From: Echinostoma caproni
Lineage: Eukaryota; Platyhelminthes; Trematoda; Plagiorchiida; Echinostomatidae
NCBI GenBank assembly: GCA_900618425.1
Contig: UZAN01040020.1
Span: 32,675-96,674 of the forward strand
DNA: 64,000 bases
Direction: 5' to 3'
The position numbers and the translations under genes are program-made. Positions 34,131 through 46,350 of this stretch are shown piece after piece (the first letter of the stretch is position 1; each line of letters begins with the position of its first letter). The notes below the pieces were generated by a model. That model was not told the DNA's origin, searched no databases, and saw nothing but the letters and a program-made list of their open reading frames with translations.

Positions 34131-36825
34131 GGACACATCGACTATATAAGGAATGAAATCCTCAACCAAGACCATCAACCGTACCTGGTGCCCGTAAAAA
34201 ATTGAATGGATCAATTCAAATTTACTGCTTCAAAACTTTGGAATAATGATGAAATAATGAGAATGTTTGACTTGATTTATTTGGGCATTTGATTGTGTAC
34301 AAAACGAGCTAAGCAAAGCTATCGCGTGAAACAGCAAAGTATGAGCTTAGGCTGATACTTAAACGTAACCGAAAATTCTCGGGGACAATGTTGGCCAATA
34401 CCCGTCAATCAATTGTATGTGTTGAGTTAATTTGCTGTACATCTGGAAGACTGATTTAAAAGCTGAACAGATGAGGTAATTCTTCATGGCAGAAATCGCT
34501 TCCCAGTTAAGTTATTGAAAAGGGTTACAGCTCACAGGACCCAATTTCGACACCATGAATCAAATTGCTTACAATGTGTTTTAGTGTGTCGCAAGTGTGT
34601 AAACCTGGGACAGTAATAACCAAATTAATCTCCAGGCAGGCGTTATTGGCCCTAACGCGAACTCCAACAGCTTTACGTTGCCTGAGCGTCAAACACATTT
34701 CACCACAAGACAAAATTCATATGAAGCAAAGGTAGTGCATACAATCTTGTAGGTCAGCAAATCAAGTAATCGATCCGAAATTCACTAAAGATCCAAATCC
34801 CAAGTTAAGTGGATGAGCAGTAGTTGAACGAGAGAAGCAAAGGCACGGAAACGTTTTCAGCAACTTAACTTGCTCTTAGTTGTTTTCGAATTGCCTCTTT
34901 ATGCTAACCGAGCAACGCACTATGTATAATCTGTTGTTAAAACGGAACAATGAAGCAACGCATTAGCTGGTTAACAACATACACAGACTACATGTACGGA
35001 CTTGTTCGGAAGTCGACCAGTCGATTGCCAAATGAGAAACTATGGACAAAACAAGTGGTATGAGCTTGTGTGTGTGATTTGTTTGACGAGAGAGCAACAG
35101 CAACAAAACAATGGGTAGGCAAACGTGATGATACTCACAACATCATACAAGAGCGAGAGAGAAAACATTCGTGATCCTAGACACGTTTGATGACACGGTG
35201 ACCATAGTCTTCTCCAACGAGGATGCACTTTGAAATGATAGACGTAAATGAGTCTCGCTAACGTCACAGTTGGCTATCTGAGTCACCGTGAAACTGATAT
35301 GCAGCTGCACGAGATGGAAATAGACTGATTCAACTGCACCTCACCCTACCCTGCTCACTTTCACTTTCCGGTTCAACACAGCTCTCTCTCTATACGTAGC
35401 ACAAGTTGACGCCTTGGTCGACTGGAACAAAACATCTGCTGAAAATATGGCAGACATATCAATAGGTGTCATTCGTTGGTCATCCCGATGAGGACAGATG
35501 GAAAAGAGAAAAGCATTGAATCGCTTGATTTTGTTCACCAGAGGAGATCAGGAACTTGATGAAATGCAATAGGTTGCAAGATAACCGTCATGATAGGTTA
35601 CAGAGAATAGCAAACCAAGAGCAATCACTTATCAGTGCAGCAAACGAATGTTGCTGATGGTCCTAAAATCTCAGCCGCCTTAAACCTTCAGCAGACGTTC
35701 TTCTCAACACCTCGCGGATCTTGTAAAAGGCAACAGCAAGCTTGCTTAACACATGAACTGTGATTTAAGTTTTTTCTCATCACCATCTTTGCATTAGTTA
35801 TAATACATTAATGACGTGAGAAGGTCAAGGTATCAAAAACCTTTGGGGTTCTCAGTGAAATGCATTTGATTGTATCGATGTTGGGGAATGAATTAACTGT
35901 CAAAAATATTTATGTCTACCAAAGTAAAACAATAACAACACCTTGCTCGTAATTTAATGGGACAAAATAGAGCGCATCTCATGAAGGGGATAACATTTTC
36001 CAGTTTTAATAATTACTTAGGCGAAGCTGTCTAGCCATTCGTAAAGGAGATGACAAATGTGGATGGCACTACTTCCAGACTTGGTTCACTAACAGGAATA
36101 GTTCTGATGAACCTATAGCTTCGCGGACATTTGGTCCGTGTCAAAGTCTGCTGTATGAGAAAGGCTAAGATGACTCATTTTGTCGATGAAGACAAGCCCA
36201 AATGGCAGTATTTCTTGAAAGTGTCATTTACTTTGTTCAGGAATGTGTCACTTGGGATGAAGGGTGTACAGAAACGCCGACAAAAGTGTTTCTGTAGGTG
36301 AACATAAGCAGAATTGATGAATAAAAAGGGATCCAATTGCAGACGATCTTGTTAGGGTAATTGCCTTTAAATGTGAATTTTAATTTTGGTCTATCACGCT
36401 AGTTTGAGTCTGACAGGGCCTAGAAAAGAGCAAGTACATGTCTATCACAGGGTTCTACATTTTCTGGTGTCCCTTTATCAAACGTGTATTCTACAAATAA
36501 TGTTTGATTTCAACTGTTTTACTTCAAACTCATATTTACACATAACTTCTGTTTTGGGGTCAGATTATTGATGAAAAGCCGGCTGAGAAACGTACCATCA
36601 ATTTCGAGTTCGCTCCGCATAGTGTTCAAATGAGAATGAACAGTGTACAATCGATAAAAGGCTTCAGAATGTCAAAATTCAAGAATTTTGTTCGCCAACC
36701 AGGGGGTCGAGCACGCTCGATTGTAAATAACATGCGGTCCTCTGAATAGTATCGATTTGTAAGTCATAATTATCAAATGTGTTTTCAATGAAAACCTTCT
36801 AAGATGGCAAATGTTTCCACCAGCC

Positions 36826-36905
36826 TATTCGATTTTTCATAGGCACCAGGCACTGCTGACGATCTTCGATGTGCGTTTCACCTCCTTGGGAGATCGTTCA
36901 GCCCT
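36826..36905 (-). repeat. tRNA-derived SINE, 3' fragment
   Basis: Matches the tail of the family (aggcaccaggcact...gtttcac...ttgggagatcgtt on +). The tRNA-like head is absent. Confidence 0.65.
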
Positions 36906-37478
36906 CAGTTCTTCGCTTGATTTTTTGGAGATATTTTTGTAACGGGCTTTTCATGCTTTGACACATTTCTATAACACATGGATGCTATAACGTCAAAAAA
37001 GGCTGCAAATCAGTCCTGCCGCTCAACCTCGATGCGATTGAACAGCGAAACCTTTCCAGAGGGAACAATACGCATGAAAATTTTCATATTTCTACGCAAT
37101 TCACGTCCCCTAATCTGGCGGTTGAAATGTAAAAATCCGGACTGCTGACATTTTTATGCCTCTCGGCAAAATACAGGCAAGAATAATTGAACCATTCACG
37201 TCTGGACTTGACGGACGGAAAACACTCGACAGTTTTCCAGCTGTTAGATTCATCAAATCTGTCTATGTTTAGAGGTTAGGATATCGCTGGCACAGCAAGG
37301 TATCACACAAACAGTATATTTGAATAATGCATACAGTTCACTTAGCCCATAATTGTCAATTAACTTAAAAATCCCGTTCATACTTGCTTTTATCACCACA
37401 GGTATTTTAATTATCAGTGTAAATAAATAGCATGACGGTCAGAACTCAGTTTTAGTTGGCGAAACAACGTGTAACATA

Positions 37479-37536
37479 ATGGTCAACATGCTTCACCTAC
37501 TTCCGCTTGTCCTGTTAGCTACCTCGGAAACGGCAG
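37479..37536 (+). CDS. Gene B exon 1: signal peptide
   Basis: Encodes MVNMLHLLPLVLLATSETA, with a likely cleavage site at the end of the exon. Phase 1 donor gtaatt. The ATG is the first in frame. Confidence 0.75.
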
Positions 37537-40500
37537 GTAATTCCGATATTTACGAACGTGGTTCAAATTTCCAGTGCATAGTTTTGGGGAGCAATCTTTG
37601 CAGATATACTGGTTTTTATACTAACAAAACGTTATTTTACTTGGAATGTTTTTATTCAAGTTAATGACAACGTTTTATACATTGTTCATGTACACAACTT
37701 TGTGGCTAACTGTGGAAGTTGTGTTCACTCCAGTACGAATGTGGGGTTTGCATTTCATATTACTGACAAAAAAATTAAAATATGAGAAAATATATAAATA
37801 TGTCTACACATCCGATAAGTCTGCTTTGATTGGTACTCACAATTTCAAAACTATTTGATTTCAAATTGTTGGAAACCTAATAATTGTGATTTGTTTGTAA
37901 TACGAATACCCGAGTGCGAATAGTGAATTCATAGACTTTATCTTCACATACCCATCCACACAGGAGGCTTGCTGTAGACTGGGATTATCCTTCTTCTGCC
38001 ATTCAAGTCCATGGTGTAATGGAATGACGCTGGATTGTGGAAGGTTGAGGCTGAAGGGGAATTATTGGCAATCCCTTACACGTATCTAGCCATAATTTCT
38101 AACAGTAGACGACACTAATATATCCTAACATTATCAGGTGACTTTCAGTGAGTAATGGAGCCGAGAGATTACCGTAGAGACTCTCAAATCAGAGAAAAAT
38201 CGGCGAAAATTTCCACGCAAGCTTTATGAGTTAGTGATTGATGCCCGATTTGACGGCTAAAGAATACTTTTAAATAGAGATCTTTTCGTGGAAGGAAACA
38301 CGAAAGTTACTGGTACCAATGTTATTGCTCTGAGGCATTCTTTGCCCTGCTCATTGACCTAAGCCAGATTAAATGGGCGAGAAATGAAGCAGCTCGTCTT
38401 ATGTCTCTTTTTCAGTAATTCATCTATCCAATTGTTAATTGGACGAGTAACTGTGGATTATACTGGAGCTGGATATCCAATAGCTTTAGATGTGACTCTT
38501 AAATGAGCCAGTGGAAATTAAGTTCGTACGAACTCTCCAGCTGTGTGGCAATAGATATAAGGATTGCGCGTACGCGATAGCATAATGAACAATATTTCAA
38601 CCCTAGAAGTGAATAATCACTTATCCTAATACCATGAAAAAGGTAATACAGGGAGGTTCACCAAAGTAAATGTCCTCAAACTTATTCTACAATGCACCCA
38701 AATTCTGGAGTGCTGCTGCTTCTAGTCAATGTTTAACAAAGTCCATTCACAATTCCGTTAATTTTAAGATATGAGAAATAACATATTTGAGTTTATGTAC
38801 CAAATTGATTGATGGAACTTATCTGTTCTACTTTTCTCTCTCAAACAGCTTACGGTTATTATTCGAGTGAGTTCGTAGTTTCCGTGTGCTAAAGTGTTTA
38901 TCATTCGTCGGTTGCTCTTTCAGCTTACATCAATAGGCTACCGTTAAATTTTCCCTCAGCAATTTCTCCGTTCCCGCCATTTGCCTCCTACAAATTTGAT
39001 TACGTGGTAATTGACACAATCCTGGCTGTTTTTTACAACCTTTATACCTTTGCTTGGCAGCTGATTGTAAATTGTAATACACAAGGCAGCCAGAACTACA
39101 GACCATCATTGCTCAATGTCGCGCCAACGTTCCCCGGGCAAAATTCAAGTTTTCATTTTATTTATCCACATTCTGTAAGGCTCAAGCTATTTATCTCAGA
39201 GGACTTGGACGCTGCTATATGTTGGCATAGCAACTTGGATATGGATTATATAACAAACCAAATGAAATCTATCCGATGGAGTTATGATCTGAAACCTCGA
39301 TATCTTCGAAAATGAAATTTTCATTACAAGCATCATGCTGGATAGAAAACACAATAAATAAATATAGAGAGTTTCATTTTTATTCTCAAACATCACTACT
39401 CCTTTGGAAGAACGAATACTGCTGTGCATCAGGCCACTTTAAATGTCATTTCCCAAGTGAAACTAAGATCCAATTTCCCCACTCGTTATGCAGCTTCCTT
39501 GGGTTTGTAATTCCGCCAGATGCACAGACCGGGCTCCCTAAGCTCAAAGTTCTAACAACTGATAGTTCAGAATTCCGAAAATTATTGACCTTTTGTAATA
39601 AATCTAATTTCAGACTCTTCCACATCTACCGGTGGTTTACCTGCAACATCGAGTAAGTTTTTTTGTTTTGTCTCAATTTTCATTTCCTTTAGCATTAATT
39701 TTAGAGCAAATAAATATTGATTAACACATTTTTTATAGTCAAATAGAAAATGTTACCAGCCTTATAACCATTTTGATTGTGTTTATCACAAAGCATGACT
39801 TGACATCTAGCTTGCACAACCGTATAGCACGTAGACCAGTTCATGTGCAACCTCCTTCAGTAAACTTGAACTGCTCTAAAGGGTAGTTATTAGGTGCGAC
39901 TGGTTATCAGCAATCATGTTTGAGTAATTTGCGTTGGTCATTTGATGTACGCATAAATGTGTACGGTAGAAAACAATGATAATGATGCACATTAGTGTTT
40001 GTTCATTCAGTTATTAAAAGTGTCCAATGAAGTCAACATCAAGTAAACAGCTGCAGGAAGATTTGCCGCATCTTTTATTTGCTGGTCCAGATTTCCATAA
40101 CGGCTATCTGATCTAATTTTACCCCATTCCTCCCTTCCCAATTAGTTGTGCGTCTTACTGGAGTGCCTTATCAGAATGGGAAACAAACAAGCATTTCAAG
40201 TGATATGCGAAAAGTGAACAGTAAGGAATACTTGCTGTTAGTCGATCAAATATGCGCGAGTGTAAGTTCCTATTTCCACTGGATCTCTTTGGTACATGTT
40301 GAAGGGTAAACTGTGACTAACGGTTTGTTCCAAGCCCTCCTAATACAGCTGAATTTAATTTAGAGTAAGGTATAGCTCTATCAAAAGCGTAACTTTATAC
40401 GCTATCTCCTGCAGAGAGTAGAGCTCATCTGTTCAGACGACACATTAAAGGACGAACTTGAACTATAGTGAGAAGACCCTTACTGGAAAATGACTATCCT

Positions 40501-43500
40501 GAGACGTTTATCGACCGCAATTCGACTGCCCACAGAAGCCAATAAAAATGCAGCAAGCAAAGAAGAAAATGCTTTTTATAAAACTACCATTCAAAGGTTA
40601 TGTCACCACTGAGAGGGTCAGTAGAGTTTCATCCACAGCTGTAAAATCTACATTTAATGCTGCTTAACTAAGATGTGTGTTCTCTACGTCATCAAGCCTC
40701 TAATGCTACAACAAAGATAAACTGTCTAGGTTGACCTTATCTGTGATTGTCTACCCATTCAAGTGCACCTGTGATACGACTTATGTAAGTCGAACGATAA
40801 GGCGCTTGGAATCGCAATTATGTGTGCAAAACAAATTTGTGACGCAACTGTTGTTTCCGTGGTAGTGAGGATCTCACACTTGATACCACTCTACCATAAC
40901 ATGACATGACATGACATGACCTCCACCTCCCTCAACGATCACAACGTTCGGATCAGTTCACCTCCATACCAAATGTTGACCTCACTTCCTAAACAAACAC
41001 AGAAAATCGTCTGTTCATACGACCGTGACCTACCGCCATGATGTAACGACTTTTGTTATGTGATCCAAACAACGCACAACTTTGGAGTTCTCTATGGCTC
41101 ATTGCCACACTTGATTCGTGAAAAAGAATTCAACAAAAAATATGTTTGCCTGTATTGTGTTCTTGATTTATTTCAATGATATGTAGGTTACTGCACGCTA
41201 AAATGATTTACACTCTGTATCTCCCACTTAGTATCTCAGTAATGAAGAGCAATACGCTTCGTCTGGAAATATGCACATCAGTTAATCAAAGGTTTGACAA
41301 ATAGGCAGCATTTTATCTACACAACATATCTACATGCATGAAAGTACTATGTGTCTTCAAAGAGAACAAGTCTATAGTGCCAACAGTAATTTTACTAAGG
41401 CCGCAGATAAAAAATCATTGCCCGAGGTGTTTCCCGCGTTCAAAAAAGTTCTACATTTTTGAAAATTGTGCAGCTTTTTCGTGTATGCTATTATATTTCA
41501 TGAGATTTTCTCAAAATTTTGATTCCCATCATTTCGATCAATAGGGTAGGGGGTGCACTCTAAGCATTTATGCCTTGGAATGTGGTGGGTTTTCTCTTGT
41601 GATTCAGTTTAATCAACCCCGATGAATACTGGAGTGTTTCATTTCCTGTCTTCTTCCAAATGTAGACAAAATTGGCTTTCAGTGCAAATACTGGAATTAC
41701 CAAATCGTGGAGGTTTTGCAAAGGAACGCGAGTAGGACTGGATCACGTGGACACTGAAGTGCATATGGACAGTAGAACACTGTTGGCATACAACATGAAT
41801 CCGCGTACATCTTTATTTCTGAAAACTTTCGAAACAACCCTGGAAAGCTATTCACCAACCAATTACTTCTACTACTACGGGAAAATAACGCAAATTGCAA
41901 GTAAGCTCATTCTCTTACCCCTTTTTCCTTATACCGTGATACTGCGCATTAACTTAGATGTATCTCTCTGATTCAGTGTTAAACCTATGAAGTCCGTATA
42001 ACCCGGGTATTTGCCTTATACATATTTCCAGAAACTACCTCAGCTATTTGGCTTGTTTCAATTGTCCGAATATACGATCCATGCCCATTGTGAAAAAACA
42101 AAAAGTAGCGAACAAGCTCCTTTGCGGTGATTCTTCTATAGGCTAATATATCACAATTTACATCAAACTGTTTGACAGGGGGGAGAGATCAATACAAGTT
42201 GGAAAGAGATAATCAACATTCCAGTTCCATGACCGGATGTCATTCACACTTTGGTCCTCACACATGCCCACTTGTGCTTTGTCAATAATAGTGTGCATCT
42301 GTCAAGACTCTTGAAAGTATTTAATTCAGCTCATCTAAAGATTAAGTATACTCTAGATAACCAAGAGAATGAGCACCTTGCATTTCTGGACGTTCTCCTA
42401 AGCCGTCGATCAGACGGAACTATCCAACGCGCCATCCATCGTACAACAATCAGTGTATCCATTTCAAAAGCTATGTGCCTTTTGGAACGTAAAAGAAACC
42501 TGATTGATTCCCTCGCTCCCATGGCGCGAAGAAAATGTACGGATGATACCATTGATGCAGAACTGAGGTTTATTCGAGATGTTTTCCTTCAAAACGGATA
42601 CCCCGTGCGATTTGTGGACAATATTCTGTGTCGTCATCAGTTGCCAAATAAGACCATTACTGCGGAGAAAAAAGCGGTTTACATATCGCTACCTTTCAAG
42701 GGCGACACGACTGCCGATATGGTGAAGCGTAAGCTCAGTACAGTTGTAGAAAAAGAATGATCTGCAACAAAACCGTGTAATGTGTTCAACTCCAGGCCAC
42801 TTCTGTGCTTTCAAAGATAAATTGCCTGTTTCTGCCGTCTCTTTCTGTGTATACCTATTCACCTGTTCCTGTGGGGCAAGATGCATTGACCGCACAAGCA
42901 GACGTTTATCCAAACGGGTCCGTGAGCATCACCCGGCCTGGTTGAACAGTGGAGTAATTAGGGCCATTAACAGCTGAATCGTTTCACACCTAGTGAAATC
43001 AAACCACGTAATGAATGTGGTCGAGGCGTTTGGNNNNNNNNNNNNNNNNNNNNNNNNNNNNNNNNNNNNNNNNNNNNNNNNNNNNNNNNNNNNNNNNNNN
43101 NNNNNNNNNNNNNNNNNNNNNNNNNNNNNNNNNNNNNNNNNNNNNNNNNNNNNNNNNNNNNNNNNNNNNNNNNNNNNNNNNNNNNNNNNNNNNNNNNNNN
43201 NNNNNNNNNNNNNNNNNNNNNNNNNNNNNNNNNNNNNNNNNNNNNNNNNNNNNNNNNNNNNNNNNNNNNNNNNNNNNNNNNNNNNNNNNNNNNNNNNNNN
43301 NNNNNNNNNNNNNNNNNNNNNNNNNNNNNNNNNNNNNNNNNNNNNNNNNNNNNNNNNNNNNNNNNNNNNNNNNNNNNNNNNNNNNNNNNNNNNNNNNNNN
43401 NNNNNNNNNNNNNNNNNNNNNNNNNNNNNNNNNNNNNNNNNNNNNNNNNNNNNNNNNNNNNNNNNNNNNNNNNNNNNNNNNNNNNNNNNNNNNNNNNNNN

Positions 43501-44280
43501 NNNNNNNNNNNNNNNNNNNNNNNNNNNNNNNNNNNNNNNNNNNNNNNNNNNNNNNNNNNNNNNNNNNNNNNNNNNNNNNNNNNNNNNNNNNNNNNNNNNN
43601 NNNNNNNNNNNNNNNNNNNNNNNNNNNNNNNNNNNNNNNNNNNNNNNNNNNNNNNNNNNNNNNNNNNNNNNNNNNNNNNNNNNNNNNNNNNNNNNNNNNN
43701 NNNNNNNNNNNNNNNNNNNNNNNNNNNNNNNNNNAACATCATACACGACACATCCATCTCTAATGACCCAAACCAGTGTGCACGTGTGAGGACCAAAGTG
43801 TGAGTGACATCCGGTCATGGAACTGGAATGTTGATTATCTCTTTCCAACTTGTCTTGACCTCTACCCCCCCCACTGCCAAACAGTTTGATGTAAATTGCG
43901 ATGTATTAGCCTATAGAAGAATCACCGCCAAGGATCTTGTTCGCTACTTTATGTTTTCTCACAATACCTCAGCTCCATCATATTAAAAATTACAATATTT
44001 GTGAAACGTTGCTGTTTTCTTTGACTGACTACTTTGTTTCACAGTTTAAGAAACACCAAAATGAACATGAGGTGTTTGAACCAAATCCACGCACATGTAT
44101 GTCAACTCTCACTTACTCCCTCGTACTGGCCCGATGCTCTCTGATGGGGAAGGCTAGAGAATCGATTTCTAAACTTTCTCAATTTTTGCTACTTCAGATA
44201 AAGCCCCAAACAAAGGCGCCGGGGGTTTCACACTTCTGTCAGTGTTGGTTTCTCTAATCACACTGGTCCGATTATCGTAA
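37479..44280 (+). CDS. Gene B: paralogous micro-exon gene encoding a secreted or surface SEA-like protein (~182 aa, spliced)
   Basis: Proposed coding exons are 37479-37536, 38849-38866, 39614-39652, 40146-40261, 41666-41900 and 44198-44280. All borders are AG/GT, and joined they give 549 nt with no internal stop. The signal peptide is followed by one Tyr-rich micro-exon (AYGYYS), one Ser/Thr-rich exon, the two-exon SEA-like ectodomain, and a C-terminus with APNKGAGG then FTLLSVLVSLITLV, which fits a GPI-anchor signal or a single membrane segment. The last four exon phases and the sequence of the two large exons match gene A, so the genes are tandem duplicates. Gene B has two micro-exons where gene A has at least seven. 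PLE copies occupy its last two introns. Its specific function is unknown. Confidence 0.75.
38849..38866 (+). CDS. Gene B micro-exon (18 nt)
   Basis: Acceptor cttttctctctcaaacag, donor gtgagt. Phase 1-1, encoding (A)YGYYS, of the same kind as the gene A micro-exons. Confidence 0.7.
39614..39652 (+). CDS. Gene B small exon (39 nt), Ser/Thr-rich
   Basis: Acceptor aaatctaatttcag, donor gtaagt. Phase 1-1, encoding (N)SSTSTGGLPATS, a likely O-glycosylated linker before the SEA-like domain. Confidence 0.65.
40146..40261 (+). CDS. Gene B exon: first half of SEA-like domain (116 nt)
   Basis: Acceptor cccattcctcccttcccaattag, donor gtaagt. It encodes VRLTGVPYQN, then MRKVNSKEYLLLVDQICAS, with length and phases identical to gene A 29291-29406. 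Confidence 0.8.
40380..40890 (+). mobile_element. Penelope-like element fragment in a gene B intron (PLE-F)
   Basis: Broken frames give ETFIDRN, KLPFKGYVTTERVSR, AVKSTFNAA and PFKCTCDTTYVSRTIRRLE. The order is that of the RT end and GIY-YIG core in PLE-E and PLE-G. Frameshifts are frequent. It ends near an (ACATG)n microsatellite (about 40899-40920). Confidence 0.7.
41666..41900 (+). CDS. Gene B exon: second half of SEA-like domain (235 nt)
   Basis: Acceptor cttccaaatgtag, donor gtaagc, phase 0 to 1. It includes WRFCKGTRVGLDHVDTEVHM, with the KGxRV...V strand pattern of SEA domains, then FLKTFETTLES and FYYYGKITQI. Paralogous to 30173-30404. Confidence 0.8.
42087..43965 (+). mobile_element. 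Penelope-like element in the last intron of gene B, inverted arms, gap inside (PLE-G)
   Basis: Coding (42251-42760) begins just past the RT palm: HLSRLLKVFNSAHLKIKYTL, LAFLDVLLSR, LRFIRDVFLQNGYP and SLPFKGDTTADMVKRKL. After a frameshift the GIY-YIG core SFCVYLFTCSCGARCIDRTS, then RRLSKRVREHHPAWLNSG, follows to 42977. The canonical YIG reads CID, so the nuclease is damaged. 42087-42275 is repeated inverted at 43777-43965. The element is 5'-truncated, headed by an inverted 3' end, and dead. Confidence 0.85.
43034..43734. other. Assembly gap (701 N)
   Basis: Gap inside PLE-G, between its GIY-YIG part and its 3' inverted arm. Confidence 1.
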
Positions 44281-44289
44281 CTTTCACAG
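44198..44289 (+). CDS. Gene B terminal coding exon with hydrophobic C-terminus
   Basis: Acceptor tttttgctacttcag. It encodes KAPNKGAGG, then FTLLSVLVSLITLVRLS and a stop at 44278-44280. A perfect donor CAG/gtaagt follows 9 nt after the stop, the same spacing as gene A, implying a 3' UTR intron. The downstream UTR exon was not located. Confidence 0.7.
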
Positions 44290-44494
44290 GTAAGTTCTTG
44301 TTTTACACTCCTTCGTTTTATCATTTTAACTTCGTGCCCACTGAACACGTATGCAGTTTAAAACAGTGAGCTTTTTCTGTACTACTGGGATCAAATTCAG
44401 CACAGGCTGTTGCAAAACTGATTCCGAAAAATACAGCATATAATTGACTTATTTGTTAGATCATGTAAGAGTAACAAGGTTGGATTAGCTCAGT

Positions 44495-44757
44495 CGATTA
44501 TTACGAGGCACCAGGCATTCTTGATGGTCTTGGGTATGGGTTTCACTGCTTGGGAGATCGTTAATTCCCGTAATTTCACGCAGTTGCATGCCATGTAAAT
44601 GTTTGTGATAACCGAAAAATAGCACTGGACAGTTGTTTCGTCCTATTTCGGGGACTCGGTAGCAGTGGAGGTACTGTTCTGTGTCCCTGTCAGGACTCAA
44701 ACCGCGAACTTTCGGGTTAGGATCTCAAACCCTTAGTCCTGAGCTACAAGGTCTTGT
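44495..44757 (-). repeat. tRNA-derived SINE, near full length
   Basis: Same order as 33840-34130: TAGCTCAGGACTAAGGG-type A box, a weakened B box (GGTTTGAGTCC), gacagggacac, then the gtttgtgataacc body and caccaggca tail (on +). Confidence 0.75.
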
Positions 44758-45884
44758 AGTTTAGGTTGTTAAATCATTATTCATGTGGACGAAGTCTGTA
44801 ATTTCGCACAGCTTAAACTAAACGCGCTGGATCACGAGACCAAATCGATTATCACACATTCCAATCACCAAACCAACCGAAAGAGGCAAATGCTATTTAG
44901 CAGTTACCCTGTTTAATGTAACAGGTTTCCTTTAGAATTCAACGAATGTACTTTGTGGCTCCGTTGTTTGTTTAAATTTTGTTATACTGGCCAAAGATAA
45001 ACTACATTGTTCTCAAATTTCGAATTTGTTTTAGGTTGTTTCAGTATATGTATAATTCTGCGAGAAATAAAACGTACCAATCCGTATATCTTCATCATAA
45101 ATAGAGTTTCTGACAATTGCCCATAGGCTGGTAATTTCAGATTATTAGATTTCAGTGCTTAAATGATCCGTAGTACACGACTACAAACTAAGTAGTGAGA
45201 TTTACAAACAGATGTACAGCAAATGTACAACAATAGAAATCAAGATCTGTCCAATATGATATACTGATTCTAATCCCCAGGTGCATCGGAATGTGATGCC
45301 AGACTCCGTTGTTTACATAAATACTCATCTTCAAATGTAGAAATCACTATAGTAATTTACGACTACACGACAAAATCCTTTACTGGAACCATACCTCACT
45401 GTCTGCTTAGCGACCCAAATCAGAGAGAGGAAGACGAAACACCTAAACACGAAGAACATTTCAAACATACATCATACTGAAGAGATCGATTTAATAAATA
45501 CATAATGATTATTTTGTGAAGCGTGAATTAGAAAAATATACAGACTTCATGTTAGTTCTTCACATTAGAAAGACTACGGTTTTATTACAAATGTGAAATT
45601 TGTTGGAACTTTGTGGACTGTGACCACACAACTGTTGAACCTCAACCCATAAACCCTTCTTTATGCGGATCTAGATCCAAAAAGTGACAAATTTCTTTTA
45701 GTTGGTTAGCTCACTTTGACGAAAGCCAACAATACTTCATCTGACGGTGAAAGCTGTGGTGGAAACTGTGGCTACCAAGATCAATGAAGTCTCTGTAGAA
45801 GTTGCTTAGTAATTTTTCTACTCAGATAATTATCGTTCACCATTTCCGCCTTTTGCGTTTTATGTGAATATTTCTTTTCGCGCA

Positions 45885-46105
45885 CATAGACAAGCTTTGA
45901 ATAAACAAATGCCGATCGCTTCCACAGTGGCTAGGATGTGGAAGCACAGCGACTGGGATAAGTGAGGTGGAACTCAGTAGATAACTCCCTATAATGTCAA
46001 TTAAAGTTTCACTTGGTTACATTAATCCGTTATAAGGTAAAAACAGCGCCGGCTGCGAGACCTTGTCTTACCGTGTCGAAGCCAAGTTGAGCATAGCTAT
46101 TTTAT
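45885..46105. repeat. Dispersed repeat, copy 2 (related to 33015-33230)
   Basis: Matches the 33 kb copy through 'gccgatcgcttccacagtgg' and 'gtttcacttggt'. Family unknown. Confidence 0.6.
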
Positions 46106-46257
46106 TCGACGGTAAATTTGCCGCTCACCTCGGTCAATGAAAATCTTGTTTTTGGGTTCTTTCGGTGAACCTTTCAGAGTATCCGTTCCCCTGACCTATT
46201 GGTGAAAACCAGGTCGCTCAACTTACCCCACATCGAAACTCTAAAACCCTATTTACA

Positions 46258-46350
46258 TTATATATATATATACATATATATATATGTGACTTGATGGTCT
46301 TCGTAGAATATTTGATAATAAGTAATATATATATATNNNTATATATGTCG
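46258..46350. repeat. (TA)n microsatellites with a 3-N gap
   Basis: Two TA tracts (about 46258-46286 and 46324-46348). The second is interrupted by NNN, marking an unresolved tract length. Confidence 0.85.

Larger units (their letters stand above)
30626..37478. other. Intergenic region between genes A and B
   Basis: It holds a possible 3' UTR exon of gene A (from about 30745), SINE copies near 31.7, 33.8 and 36.8 kb, and the dispersed repeat at 33.0 kb. No other gene could be supported. Confidence 0.5.

Noticed and set aside
38914..38936. Possible extra gene B micro-exon after gttgctctttcag
   Set aside because: Good acceptor but no nearby GT donor giving a symmetric phase-1 exon.
40893..40920. 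CRISPR-like or regulatory direct repeats
   Set aside because: It is a plain (ACATG)n microsatellite; no spacer-repeat organisation exists anywhere in this eukaryotic window.
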